A stretch of 64,000 nt of DNA from Solirubrobacteraceae bacterium (lineage in GTDB: Bacteria; Actinomycetota; Thermoleophilia; Solirubrobacterales; Solirubrobacteraceae), in contig JADGPL010000002.1 of the NCBI GenBank assembly GCA_017882455.1, positions 1 to 64,000 of the forward strand, read 5' to 3'. The position numbers and the translations under genes were made by a program. The notes under the pieces were generated by a model. It was not told where the DNA came from. It worked only from the letters and a program-made list of their open reading frames with translations, and made no database searches. This document shows positions 36,076 through 44,174 of the stretch, piece after piece. Position 1 is the stretch's first letter. Each line of letters opens with the position of its first letter.

Positions 36076-36963
36076 CTAGCCGCGACGGGCGTGCTCGGCG
36101 ACCAGCTCGCGCGTGCGGGCCACGTCGCGGCGGATCTGCTCGATCAGCGACTCGGGGTCCTTGAAACGGCGCTCGCCGCGCAGGCGCGCGAGGAACTCGA
36201 GGCGCAGATCGCGCCCGTAGAGGTCGCCGTCGAAGTCGAGGACGTAGGCCTCGATCAGCTCGCCGCGGCCGGTCTCGAAGGTCGGACGCACGCCGATGCT
36301 GACAGCTGCCGGGCGCCCGTCGGCCAGGCAGGCGTAGACGCCGTGCCCGGGGCACACGAGCGTCTCGTCGGGCACGAGGTTGGCCGTGGGGAAGCCCAGC
36401 TCGCGGCCGCGGGCGTCTCCGCGGACGACCTCCCCCCGCAGTTGGAAGGTGCTGCCGAGCAGCCGGTTCGCCTCGGCCATCTCTCCGGACAGCACGAGGC
36501 CGCGGATATGGCTCGAGGAGACGATCTCGCCGTCGACCTCGAGCAGCGGATGCACGACGGTGGTGAAGCGCGCGTCGGCCGCCAGCAGCCCCGAGTCACC
36601 CTGAGCCTTGTGGCCGAAGCGAAAGTTCTCGCCGATCGACACCCGGCTGGCGCCGAGCGCACCTACGAGTACGTCGTCGACGAACTCGGCGGCCGAGCGC
36701 TGCGCGAACTCGGCGTCGAAGGGGATCACGATCAGCTCCCCCACCCCGAGCTCGGCCAGCAGCTCGGCCTTGCGCGCGAGCGTGGTCAGCAGCTTGGGAG
36801 TGTGCTGGGGCGCAACGACCGACACGGGGTGCGGCTCGAAGGTGAGCACGCTGTCAGAGCCGTCGATGACCTCGCGATGGCCGAGGTGCACGCCGTCGAA
36901 GGTCCCCACTGCGACGCTGCGCGCTGCGCTGCGCTCGACGTCGGGCAGGCGGGTGACGATCAT
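36076..36963 (-). CDS. ribF: Bifunctional riboflavin kinase/FAD synthetase
   Basis: The product has 295 residues and makes FMN and FAD. The N-terminal nucleotidyltransferase has VAVGTFDGVHLGHREVI and SSSHIRGLVLSG. The C-terminal kinase has GELGFPTANL-like GRELGFPTANLVPD and GELIEAYVLDFDGDLYGRDLRLEFLARLR. I start at MIVTRLPDVERSAAR; the ORF extension upstream lies inside truB. It is 11 bases after the truB stop. Confidence 0.96.
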   Translation of the reverse strand: MIVTRLPDVERSAARSVAVGTFDGVHLGHREVIDGSDSVLTFEPHPVSVVAPQHTPKLLTTLARKAELLAELGVGELIVIPFDAEFAQRSAAEFVDDVLVGALGASRVSIGENFRFGHKAQGDSGLLAADARFTTVVHPLLEVDGEIVSSSHIRGLVLSGEMAEANRLLGSTFQLRGEVVRGDARGRELGFPTANLVPDETLVCPGHGVYACLADGRPAAVSIGVRPTFETGRGELIEAYVLDFDGDLYGRDLRLEFLARLRGERRFKDPESLIEQIRRDVARTRELVAEHARRG

Positions 36964-36974
36964 CCTCGCAAAGC

Positions 36975-37667
36975 CTATTGGTCGGAGTCCCGCGCCAGCT
37001 CCAGCGCCCGCTCCAACCCGATCAACGGCGGCTCGTTCCACGGCGCTCCCCGCGGCGGGGGCGGCGAGGCGTCGCCCACCTGAAACGGCCCGATCGCGGT
37101 GCGCCTGAGCTCCAGGCAGTAGGCGTCGCCGAGATCGGCTATCAGCGAGCGCACATAGGTGCCCGAGCCGCATTCGATCTCGAAGCCCGCCCGGGGCCCG
37201 TCTTCGCCGGCCGGCGGATCGGGCTCGCGCCAGATCTGCTCGAAGCGGCGCACCGTCACGATCCGCTCGGGCATCTCGAAGCTCTCGCCGCGGCGGGCGC
37301 GGCGGTAGGCGCGCTCCCCGCCGATCTTCACAGCCGAGTGCATCGGCGGACGCTGACGGATCTCGCCGGTGGGCAGCGGCGGCGGGTCGGGCGGCACCAG
37401 GCCGGTGTGGGTGATCTCGCCCTCGGTGTCACCGGTGCTCGAACGCGCGCCAAGACGCGCCACGGTCTCATAGCGCTTGGGCAGCTCCATCATCACCTGC
37501 TGCGCTTTCGTCGCCCGGCCGACGAGCACGAGCAGCAGCCCCGTGGCGAACGGGTCGAGCGTGCCCGCGTGTCCGGTCTTGACCCCGCCGAGCGAGCGGC
37601 GGACGGCGGCCACCACGTCATGGGACGTCATCCCGGCGGGCTTGTCGATCAACAGCACTCCGTCCAT
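36975..37667 (-). CDS. truB: tRNA pseudouridine(55) synthase TruB, short form
   Basis: The product has 230 residues from MDGVLLIDKPAGMTSHDVV. GHAGTLDPFATGLLLVLVG carries the catalytic Asp, and RYETVARLGARSSTGDTEGEI and MHSAVKIGGERAYRRAR are family motifs. It is shorter than the usual 290-310 residues. The segment before GEIRQRPP is Pro-rich and reduced, and there is no C-terminal PUA-like domain after DSDQ. It should still modify U55 of tRNAs. Confidence 0.93.
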   Translation of the reverse strand: MDGVLLIDKPAGMTSHDVVAAVRRSLGGVKTGHAGTLDPFATGLLLVLVGRATKAQQVMMELPKRYETVARLGARSSTGDTEGEITHTGLVPPDPPPLPTGEIRQRPPMHSAVKIGGERAYRRARRGESFEMPERIVTVRRFEQIWREPDPPAGEDGPRAGFEIECGSGTYVRSLIADLGDAYCLELRRTAIGPFQVGDASPPPPRGAPWNEPPLIGLERALELARDSDQ

Positions 37668-37698
37668 CGGGCGTCCGGGCGCGTGTCCGCCGGCGCGC

Positions 37699-38733
37699 TC
37701 AGGCGGCCGTGACGGCCGTGTGCCCGTCGGAGGCCGGATGCAGCTGGGCGTTGATCGCGCCACGCAGGAACCCGATCAACTCGTCCTCTGCGAGCGTCGT
37801 TGAGAAGCCCGCGGCGCGGCGGTGTCCGCCGCCACCCTGGGCGCGGGCGATGACCGATACGTCGACGTCGTCGTCGGTGGCGCGCAGCGAGACTTTGTGC
37901 TGGCCCTTGCGCTCGCCGCTCGCGAGCTCGCGCACGAGCCCCGCGACCTTGGTGCCCTGCAGCGCGCGCAGCTGGTCGATGATGCCCTCTGAGTGGCTCT
38001 CCTCCGCCCCGGTCCGCTCGAAGTCCGCGGCGCTCAGGGCCACGAGCGTGAGCTCGCCGGAGTCGAAGCGCTTGACCTTCCCGAGCGCGACCGCGAGCAG
38101 GGCGAGCTTGGCCTGCGGCATGTCCTCGTAAAGGCGCCGGTTGATCGCCGGGACCTCGACCCCCGCTTCGATCAGCTCCGCCGCCATCAGGTGCGCCCGC
38201 GGGCCGGTGTTCTCGTACATGAAGCGCCCCGTGTCTGTGATCAGCCCGATGTAGAGCGCCTCGGCGATCTCACGGGTGAGGTGCAGGTCGAGGCCGTGCA
38301 GCAGGTCCCAGACGATCTCGGCCGTGCAGGAGGCGTCGGCGACGACGTGGTTGAGGGTGCCGAAGCGGGTGTTGTCGTGGTGGTGATCGACGTTGAGCAG
38401 GTGCGCGCCGTCACGCAGGACGCTGGCCGAGTTGCGGTCGATGTTGCCGCAGTCGAGGAACACCACGGTGCGCTGCCCGATGTCGCCCGGCGGCTCCTGG
38501 ATCAGGCCGTCGAGGTGGAACAGGCTGTACTCGTGCGGGAGCGGCAGGTCATCGGGTGAGATGAACATGACGGTGTCCTTGCCGAGCGCGCTCAACAGGC
38601 CCTGCATCGCCACGAGCGAGCCGAGCGCGTCGCCGTCGGGGTTCTCGTGGGTGGCGAGCACGAAGCGCTCGTCCTCGCGGATGCGCGCGAGCACGAGATC
38701 CCGGGTCTTCTGAAGCGTGGCCGCGTCGCTCAC
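37699..38733 (-). CDS. nrnA: DHH/DHHA1 phosphoesterase (NrnA-like oligoribonuclease/pAp phosphatase)
   Basis: The product has 344 residues. The DHH domain has THENPDGDALGS and VDHHHDNTRFG metal-binding motifs and LITDTGRFMYENT. The DHHA1 domain has ARAQGGGGHRRAAGF. NrnA-type proteins degrade short RNA oligomers and dephosphorylate 3',5'-ADP, which suits the RNA-decay neighbours. The GTG start overlaps the rbfA stop (GTGA). Confidence 0.93.
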   Translation of the reverse strand: MSDAATLQKTRDLVLARIREDERFVLATHENPDGDALGSLVAMQGLLSALGKDTVMFISPDDLPLPHEYSLFHLDGLIQEPPGDIGQRTVVFLDCGNIDRNSASVLRDGAHLLNVDHHHDNTRFGTLNHVVADASCTAEIVWDLLHGLDLHLTREIAEALYIGLITDTGRFMYENTGPRAHLMAAELIEAGVEVPAINRRLYEDMPQAKLALLAVALGKVKRFDSGELTLVALSAADFERTGAEESHSEGIIDQLRALQGTKVAGLVRELASGERKGQHKVSLRATDDDVDVSVIARAQGGGGHRRAAGFSTTLAEDELIGFLRGAINAQLHPASDGHTAVTAA

Positions 38734-39092
38734 GAGAGCTCCAGCTCGTCGATCAGGGCGTCCACTCGCATCGCCCGGTCGGTGGTCTCGTCGTAGATGA
38801 ACTCGAGCGTGGGCGTGCGCTTGAGCCGCAGCTCGCCGGCGAGACGGCCCTGGAGGAAGCCGTGCGCGCTGCGCAGGCCCTCGAGGCTCGCCTCGCGCTC
38901 CTGCGGCTCGGAGACGCCGCCGTCGGCCCCGAGCACGCTCACGTACACACGCGCCTGGCGCAGATCTGGGCTGGTTCTGACATCGGTCACGGTTACGAAT
39001 CCCACTCGAGGGTCCTTCAGATCACCTGCAACGGCATCGCCGATCACCTGACGAATCGCCTCATCAACGCGACGCATACGTCCTGTGCTCAT
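38730..39092 (-). CDS. rbfA: Ribosome-binding factor A
   Basis: The product has 120 residues from MSTGRMRRVDEAIRQV, with GGAGGA at eight bases. It has the KH-like RbfA fold, with KDPRVGFVTVTDVRTSPDLRQARVYVSVLG and a C-terminal LRLKRTPTLEFIYDETTDRAMRVDALI. It acts in 16S rRNA 5'-end maturation. It lies 68 bases after infB in the usual order. Confidence 0.96.
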   Translation of the reverse strand: MSTGRMRRVDEAIRQVIGDAVAGDLKDPRVGFVTVTDVRTSPDLRQARVYVSVLGADGGVSEPQEREASLEGLRSAHGFLQGRLAGELRLKRTPTLEFIYDETTDRAMRVDALIDELELS

Positions 39093-39160
39093 CCTATTCC
39101 TCCAATTCCCTGCCGAACCGCTGGTCCCTGCCGAGCTGCATCGAGCGCCGGGGGCGCCGC

Positions 39161-41533
39161 TCAGGAGGACAGCTCGCGCTCCACCTGCCGTGTCTCGTAG
39201 GTCTCGAGCACATCGCCCTCGCGGAGATCCTGGAAGTTCGTGAGCACGATCCCGCACTCGAAGCCGCCTGCCACCTCGCGCACATCCTCGTTGAAGCGGC
39301 GCAGGCTGTCGATCGTCGTGTCGATGATGACGGTCCCCTCGCGCACCACGCGCACGCGGGCTCCGCGCGTGACTTTGCCCTCGGTGACGAACGAGCCGGC
39401 GATCGTGCCGATCCGGGAGGCTTTGAACAGCTGGCGAACCTCGGCCTGTCCGAGCGGGGTCTCGACCTCGGCGGGCTCGAGCATGCCCTGCATCGCCGCG
39501 CGCAGCTCCTCGATAGCGCGGTAGATGACCGCGTAGGAGCGGATCTCCACGCCCTCGCGGTCGGCGATCTGACGCGCGTCGCCGACCGGGCGCACGTTGA
39601 AGGCGAGGATCACGCCGTCGGAGGCCGCCGCGAGCATCACGTCGGACTCGTTGATGCCGCCAACGCCGCGATGGATGATGTTGACCTTGACCTCCTGCTG
39701 GGGGAGCTTGGCGATCTCGTCCTCGATCGCCTCGAGCGAGCCGGCGACGTCGGCCTTGACGACGAGGCCGAGCTCCTTGACGGTGCCCTCCTGGGCGAGC
39801 TTGAAGACGTCCTCGAGCGAGACCTTGCGCCCCGAGCGCCGCGCGAGGGCCTCGGTCTTGAGACGGTTGGCGCGCTCACCCGCGAGCTGGCGTGCGCGGC
39901 GCTCGTTCTCCACGACGCGCACCAGCTCGCCCGCCTCGGGTACGCCGTCGAAGCCGAGCACCTCGACCGGCTGGCCGGGCATGGCTCGTTTCATCTTCGT
40001 CCCGGTGAAGTCGTGCATGGCCCGCACGCGGCCGAAGTGCGCGCCGGCGACGAGCGCGTCGCCGACCTTCAGCGTGCCGCGCTGGATCAGGACGGTGACC
40101 ACCGGTCCACGACCGGGATCGAGCTTGGACTCGATCACCGTGCCCGATGCCTCCGTCCCCGCGTTCGCCTTCAGCTCCTCGAGGTCGGTGACGACCTGGA
40201 TCGTCTCCAGCAGCGTGTCGAGGCCGTCGTGGGTCTTGGCGCTGACGTCCACGAACTCGATCTCTCCGCCCCACTCGGCCGGCTGCAGGCCGTGCTGGGT
40301 CATCTCGGTGCGCACCCGCTCGGGCTGTGCGCCCTCCTTGTCGATCTTGTTGACGGCGACGATGATCGGCACTTCGGCGGCCTTGGCGTGGTCGATCGCC
40401 TCCTCGGTCTGGGGCTTGACGCCATCGTCGGCGGCGACCACGATCACCGCGAGGTCGGTCACTTTGGCGCCGCGCGCTCGCATCGCCGTGAAGGCCTCGT
40501 GGCCGGGGGTGTCAAGGAAGGTGATCTCCTTGCCGGCGTGTTTGACCTGGTAGGCGCCGATGTGCTGGGTGATCCCGCCGGCCTCCCCCGCCACGACCTC
40601 GGTCTGGCGGATGGCGTCCAGCAGCGAGGTCTTGCCGTGATCGACGTGGCCCATGATCGTGACCACGGGCGGACGTTCGATCAGGTCCTCCTCGGCATCC
40701 TCGAAGACCTGCTCGACCTCGACGTCGTCGGCGGCGTGGACGACCTCGATCTGCTTGTCGAACTCGTCGGCCAGGACCTGGATCGCATCGTCGGAGAGCG
40801 TCTGGGTCAGCGTCGCCATCTCGCCCAGGGACATCAGCTTCTTGATGACCTCGGGGACCGCCACGCCGAGGTACTCGGCGATGTCCTTGACGGTGGAGCC
40901 CGAGTTGACGCGGATGACGTCCGTGGCCTCCATCGCGGCGGTGTCGATCGGGGCGATCGTGTCGTCGTAGGTGCCGCGGCGGCGGCGCCCGCGCCGGGGA
41001 CGGCGCTGGGGCTGGTTGGAGGGGCCGCCCTGCTGGCGGCGCGAGGCCTGGGAGTCGATCACCACGCGCCTGCGACCGCCGGGACCGACGTCACCGGGGG
41101 TGCGCTCGCCGGTGCGCGAGTCGCGGGTGGGTCGCACGCGGTCGCGCTCGGCCGCGGCGGCGCTGGCCGCAGTGGTCGACGGTGGGGCGACAGGGGGAGC
41201 CTGGACGCTCGGCGCAGAAGCAGCGGCCAGGGGTGCAGCGGACGGTGCCGCGGCTGGTTTCGGCTGGGCGGGCACAGCGGCGGGAGCGGGCGGCGCGGCG
41301 ACGGCGGGCGCGGCAGCGGCGGTCTTCTGGGGAGCGGGAACGGTGGCGGTCGCGGCGGGTGCGCCGTTGGAGCTCGCGGATGCGCCTGCGCCCAGGGCCT
41401 TCAGCGCAGCGGACTCCTCGACGGAGGATGCAGCCGCCTTGGCCTCGACGCCGGCGGCCTTCAGCCTCTCGAGCAGCTCTTTGCTCGAGAGCCCGTGCTC
41501 CTTGGCGATTTCGTGTACCCGCTTCTTGCTCAT
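39161..41533 (-). CDS. infB: Translation initiation factor IF-2
   Basis: The product has 790 residues from MSKKRVHEIAKEHGLSSKEL. The IF2 N-domain is followed by an Ala/Pro-rich and Arg-rich linker of about 180 residues. The G domain has G1 GHVDHGKTS, G3 DTPGHEAF and G4 NKID. Domains II to IV end in EGDVLETYETRQVERELSS. It delivers initiator tRNA to the 30S subunit. Its start overlaps the ylxR stop (ATGA). Confidence 0.98.
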   Translation of the reverse strand: MSKKRVHEIAKEHGLSSKELLERLKAAGVEAKAAASSVEESAALKALGAGASASSNGAPAATATVPAPQKTAAAAPAVAAPPAPAAVPAQPKPAAAPSAAPLAAASAPSVQAPPVAPPSTTAASAAAAERDRVRPTRDSRTGERTPGDVGPGGRRRVVIDSQASRRQQGGPSNQPQRRPRRGRRRRGTYDDTIAPIDTAAMEATDVIRVNSGSTVKDIAEYLGVAVPEVIKKLMSLGEMATLTQTLSDDAIQVLADEFDKQIEVVHAADDVEVEQVFEDAEEDLIERPPVVTIMGHVDHGKTSLLDAIRQTEVVAGEAGGITQHIGAYQVKHAGKEITFLDTPGHEAFTAMRARGAKVTDLAVIVVAADDGVKPQTEEAIDHAKAAEVPIIVAVNKIDKEGAQPERVRTEMTQHGLQPAEWGGEIEFVDVSAKTHDGLDTLLETIQVVTDLEELKANAGTEASGTVIESKLDPGRGPVVTVLIQRGTLKVGDALVAGAHFGRVRAMHDFTGTKMKRAMPGQPVEVLGFDGVPEAGELVRVVENERRARQLAGERANRLKTEALARRSGRKVSLEDVFKLAQEGTVKELGLVVKADVAGSLEAIEDEIAKLPQQEVKVNIIHRGVGGINESDVMLAAASDGVILAFNVRPVGDARQIADREGVEIRSYAVIYRAIEELRAAMQGMLEPAEVETPLGQAEVRQLFKASRIGTIAGSFVTEGKVTRGARVRVVREGTVIIDTTIDSLRRFNEDVREVAGGFECGIVLTNFQDLREGDVLETYETRQVERELSS

Positions 41534-41808
41534 GCAAGCACCGATTCTACGAGCTTGGGGTCGAGCGTCGCGCCCGAGCGCAGCGCACGCGCGATCCCGC
41601 CGCGACGCATCGCCGCGGCAAGACACTCGGCGGCCGGCTTGCCGGGCTCATCGCCGCGGCAGATGTAGGCGCCGCGGCCACCCATCGTGCCGTCGCGGTC
41701 GCATACGGCTCGGCCCCGTGGCTCGGCGGCTTCGCGGGCGACGGCGATGCGAACGAGCTCGGACTTCGATGCGATCAGCCCGCAGCCGACACAGCGGCGC
41801 TGGGGCAC
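41530..41808 (-). CDS. ylxR: YlxR family RNA-binding protein
   Basis: The product has 92 residues from a GTG (MPQRRCVGCGLIASKSELVRI). RCVGCG and the central GRGAYICR, with the downstream helix ECLAAAMRRGGIARALR, are the DUF448/YlxR signature. YlxR homologues bind RNA, and one has been described as an RNase P modulator (RnpM). It sits between nusA and infB, the standard place. Confidence 0.94.
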   Translation of the reverse strand: MPQRRCVGCGLIASKSELVRIAVAREAAEPRGRAVCDRDGTMGGRGAYICRGDEPGKPAAECLAAAMRRGGIARALRSGATLDPKLVESVLA

Positions 41809-41816
41809 GTGCGCGG

Positions 41817-43223
41817 CTATGTCGCCTGCTCCTCGGCCCGCGCCGGCGGTGTCTCCTGGGTGAGGATCTCGGCGGGCGGAGCCTCGGGGTCAGCGGGCTG
41901 AGCCTCAACCTCGGCCAGCGCCCTCTCGGTCGTCTCGACCGCGGGCTCGCCGCCGCCCTCGGAGGCGAGATCGGCGACGTTGTCGGTGGCGATCGCGGCG
42001 AGCGCCTGGTGACCCTCGATGCCGCAGTAGCGAGATCCCGGCAGCGCCGCGTTGGGACAGCGCCTGCCGTTGGAGAGGACGGCGGCGCAGCGGCCCTGGA
42101 CCTCCTCCTCCTCGTATCCGTGCTCGGCCTCCTCGGCGGCGAACTCGGTCTCCGAGCGGATGTCCACGCGCCAACCCGTCAGGCGCGCGGCGAGGCGCGC
42201 GTTCTGGCCCTCGCGTCCGATCGCCAGCGAGAGCTGGTCGTCGGGCACGATCACGGTGGCCTGCTTGGCCTCGTCGTCCACGAGCACCTCGCGCACGCGG
42301 GCCGGCGAGAGCGCCTTGGCGACGAAGCGGGCGGGCTCCTCGTTGAAGGGGATGATGTCGATCTTCTCGCCGCGCAGCTCGGAGACGACCATGCGCACAC
42401 GCGAGCCGCGCGGGCCCACGCAGGCGCCGACCGGGTCGACGCCGTCGGTGTGGGAGATGACCGCGATCTTCGAGCGGTAGCCGGGCTCGCGGGCGACGTT
42501 GGCGATCTCGACCAGTCCGTCGGCGATCTCGGGAACCTCGAGCTCGAACAGCTTCTTGATCAGCTCTGGGTCGCGCCGGGAGACGATGATCGCCGGTCCC
42601 TTGGTCGAGGGCGAGACCTCCTTGATCACGGCCTTGATGCGCTGCGAGTGGTCGTAGCGCTCGCCCTCCACCTGCTCGGACTTGGGCAGCAGCGCCTCGA
42701 CGCGTTCGCGCAGCTGCACGAGCGTGTAGCGGGAGTCCGACTGCTGCACGATGCCCGTGATCAGCTCGCCCACGCGGTCGCGGTACTCCTCGTACATCAT
42801 GTCGCGCTCGGCCTCGCGGATCCGCTGCAGGATCACCTGCTTGGCGGTCTGGGCGGCGATCCGGCCGAAGTCATCGGGCGTGACGTCGCGTTCGTCGATC
42901 TGGTCGCGATATTCGGCGAACTTCTTCGGGTCGATTTCCGGTTCCTCGGGTTCGCGCATCTCGCCCGTCTCGGGATCGACGGTCGTTTCCTCGTCGATCG
43001 TCTCGACGATCAGGTGCGCCTCCAGGCGCTCGGGGATGATCAGTTCGATGACCCTGAAGTCGGCGGTCTCGCGGTCCATTTCGACTCGTGCGTACTTGGC
43101 CGAGCCGGGCTGCTTCTTGTAGGCCGAGAGCAGCGCGTCCTCGAGCGCGATCATCAGCTTCTCGGGCTCGATGCCCTTCTCGCGCGCAAGCGCATGCATG
43201 GCCTCAAGGATTTCGCGTGACAT
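41817..43223 (-). CDS. nusA: Transcription termination/antitermination factor NusA with C-terminal Cys cluster
   Basis: The product has 468 residues. The N-domain is MSREILEAMHALAREKGIEPEKL, S1 spans the region up to KGPAIIVSRRDPELIKKLFELEVPEI, and the KH domains carry VGACVGPRGSRVRMVVSELRGEKIDII and LSLAIGREGQNARLAARLTGWRVDI. After the last KH it adds a tail with GRCAAVLSNGRRCPNAALPGSRYC, three Cys and a following Cys/His, which looks like a small zinc-binding unit. An acidic Ala/Pro tail follows. This extension is absent from typical NusA. Confidence 0.96.
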   Translation of the reverse strand: MSREILEAMHALAREKGIEPEKLMIALEDALLSAYKKQPGSAKYARVEMDRETADFRVIELIIPERLEAHLIVETIDEETTVDPETGEMREPEEPEIDPKKFAEYRDQIDERDVTPDDFGRIAAQTAKQVILQRIREAERDMMYEEYRDRVGELITGIVQQSDSRYTLVQLRERVEALLPKSEQVEGERYDHSQRIKAVIKEVSPSTKGPAIIVSRRDPELIKKLFELEVPEIADGLVEIANVAREPGYRSKIAVISHTDGVDPVGACVGPRGSRVRMVVSELRGEKIDIIPFNEEPARFVAKALSPARVREVLVDDEAKQATVIVPDDQLSLAIGREGQNARLAARLTGWRVDIRSETEFAAEEAEHGYEEEEVQGRCAAVLSNGRRCPNAALPGSRYCGIEGHQALAAIATDNVADLASEGGGEPAVETTERALAEVEAQPADPEAPPAEILTQETPPARAEEQAT

Positions 43224-43230
43224 AACTCCT

Positions 43231-43659
43231 CTACTCCTCGATCAGGGTCGAACGACGAATCTCCGAGTAGGGGATCGCGATGACGCCCCCGTCGGCGGCC
43301 AGGGTGACCTCCTCCTCGGAGGCCCCCACCAGCTCTCCGGTAAAGCTCTGCGTCGGCCTCTCCCCCACCGGCAGCGGATGGCGCGCGCGCACCCTCGCGC
43401 GGCGCCCGACGAAACGGCGGAAGTGCGCCGGCTTGGTCAACGGGCGCTCGCTGCCGGGCGAGGAGACCTCGAGCGAGTAGCGCTCGCGGAGGTCGCCCAG
43501 CTCGGCGGTCACGCGCTCGCACATTGCGAGCGTGACGCCATCGGGATGGTCGATGAACACGCGCAGGCAACGCCCGCCGAGAACCTCGGCGAGGAGCACC
43601 TCGATATCGGGCTGGCTGACAGCCAAACGCCTCTCTATGTCGGTCTGCAGCGGGGTCAT
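43231..43659 (-). CDS. rimP: Ribosome maturation factor RimP
   Basis: The product has 142 residues from the ATG giving MTPLQTDIERRL, with AAGGAG at eight bases; the TTG one codon upstream is less likely. It has a short N-domain and an SH3-like C-domain. Conserved parts include LRVFIDHPDGVTLAMCERVT and YSLEVSSPGSERPLTKPAHFRRFVGRR. It helps 30S assembly. It heads the nusA-infB operon and lies just after a terminator-like hairpin with a seven-base U-run. Confidence 0.95.
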   Translation of the reverse strand: MTPLQTDIERRLAVSQPDIEVLLAEVLGGRCLRVFIDHPDGVTLAMCERVTAELGDLRERYSLEVSSPGSERPLTKPAHFRRFVGRRARVRARHPLPVGERPTQSFTGELVGASEEEVTLAADGGVIAIPYSEIRRSTLIEE

Positions 43660-43676
43660 CAACTCACTCCTTACGC

Positions 43677-43699
43677 AAAAAAAGCGGGCGGGCGCCCAC
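43677..43699 (-). terminator. Intrinsic terminator or attenuator before rimP
   Basis: On the minus strand GTGGGCG and CGCCCGC pair (one G-U pair) and are followed directly by seven Ts. The last T is 17 bases before the rimP ATG. It may terminate transcripts from the TPR gene or act as an attenuator for the rimP-nusA-infB operon. Confidence 0.65.
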
Positions 43700-43779
43700 T
43701 CTCGGTACTGCTACTGCGCCTGCTGGCCGATCTCCGATCGGTCGGCACGAAAGCTGTCAATCGAGCATAGCATCGGCAC

Positions 43780-43796
43780 GGCGGGCCATACCCGCC
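43780..43796 (-). terminator. Hairpin directly after the TPR gene
   Basis: GGCGGG and CCCGCC pair around a five-base loop, touching the TPR gene stop codon. No U-run follows. Confidence 0.4.
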
Positions 43797-44165
43797 TCAG
43801 GCCCGTTCGGCGTCGCGACGCGCGCGATCGCGGTACAGCCGGTAATCGGCCCGCTCGGGTCGCAGAGAGCAGGCCAGAGCCAGTGGCTTGCATGCCTCCC
43901 GGTGGCGGCCGAGCAGCTGCATCGAGCGCCCCAGGCAGAACAGCGCGTAGTCGTTTGTGGGTGCCCTGGAGGCAACCGCCTGGAACTCCTTGGCCGCGCC
44001 TTCGTAGCGCTGCGCGTGGAACAGCGCGCGGCCCAGCGCCTCGCGGATCGAGGCCTTGTCCGGCTCGAGGTCGCGGGCTTTGCTGAGCGGGACTATCGCG
44101 GCCTGGTGATCGCCGTGGTCGAGCAGGTCGCAGCCACGCTGGTAGAGGTCGTAGACACTCTCCAT
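43797..44165 (-). CDS. TPR-repeat protein
   Basis: The product has 122 residues with about three tetratricopeptide-like helical pairs: YDLYQRGCDLLDHGDHQAAIVPLSKARDLEP, REALGRALFHAQRYEGAAKEFQAVASRAPT and LFCLGRSMQLLGRHREACKPLALACSLRP. No signal peptide. It lies nine bases after coaBC and is presumably co-transcribed with it. The binding partner is unknown. Confidence 0.88.
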   Translation of the reverse strand: MESVYDLYQRGCDLLDHGDHQAAIVPLSKARDLEPDKASIREALGRALFHAQRYEGAAKEFQAVASRAPTNDYALFCLGRSMQLLGRHREACKPLALACSLRPERADYRLYRDRARRDAERA

Positions 44166-44174
44166 CCGGTCATT

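Noticed and set aside
33064-37083. Plus-strand ORF of 1339 residues across the pnp-rpsO-ribF region
   Set aside because: It is the antisense shadow of well-recognised genes. The translation is His/Arg/Asp-rich and low in variety, as expected for a GC-rich complementary frame.
39671-41668. Plus-strand ORF of 665 residues opposite infB
   Set aside because: Shadow of infB; composition bias explains the open frame.
43750-43775. TTGACA in the rimP leader (minus strand) as a -35 box
   Set aside because: No acceptable -10 box lies 16 to 19 bases downstream. TATGCT nearby lies upstream of it rather than downstream.
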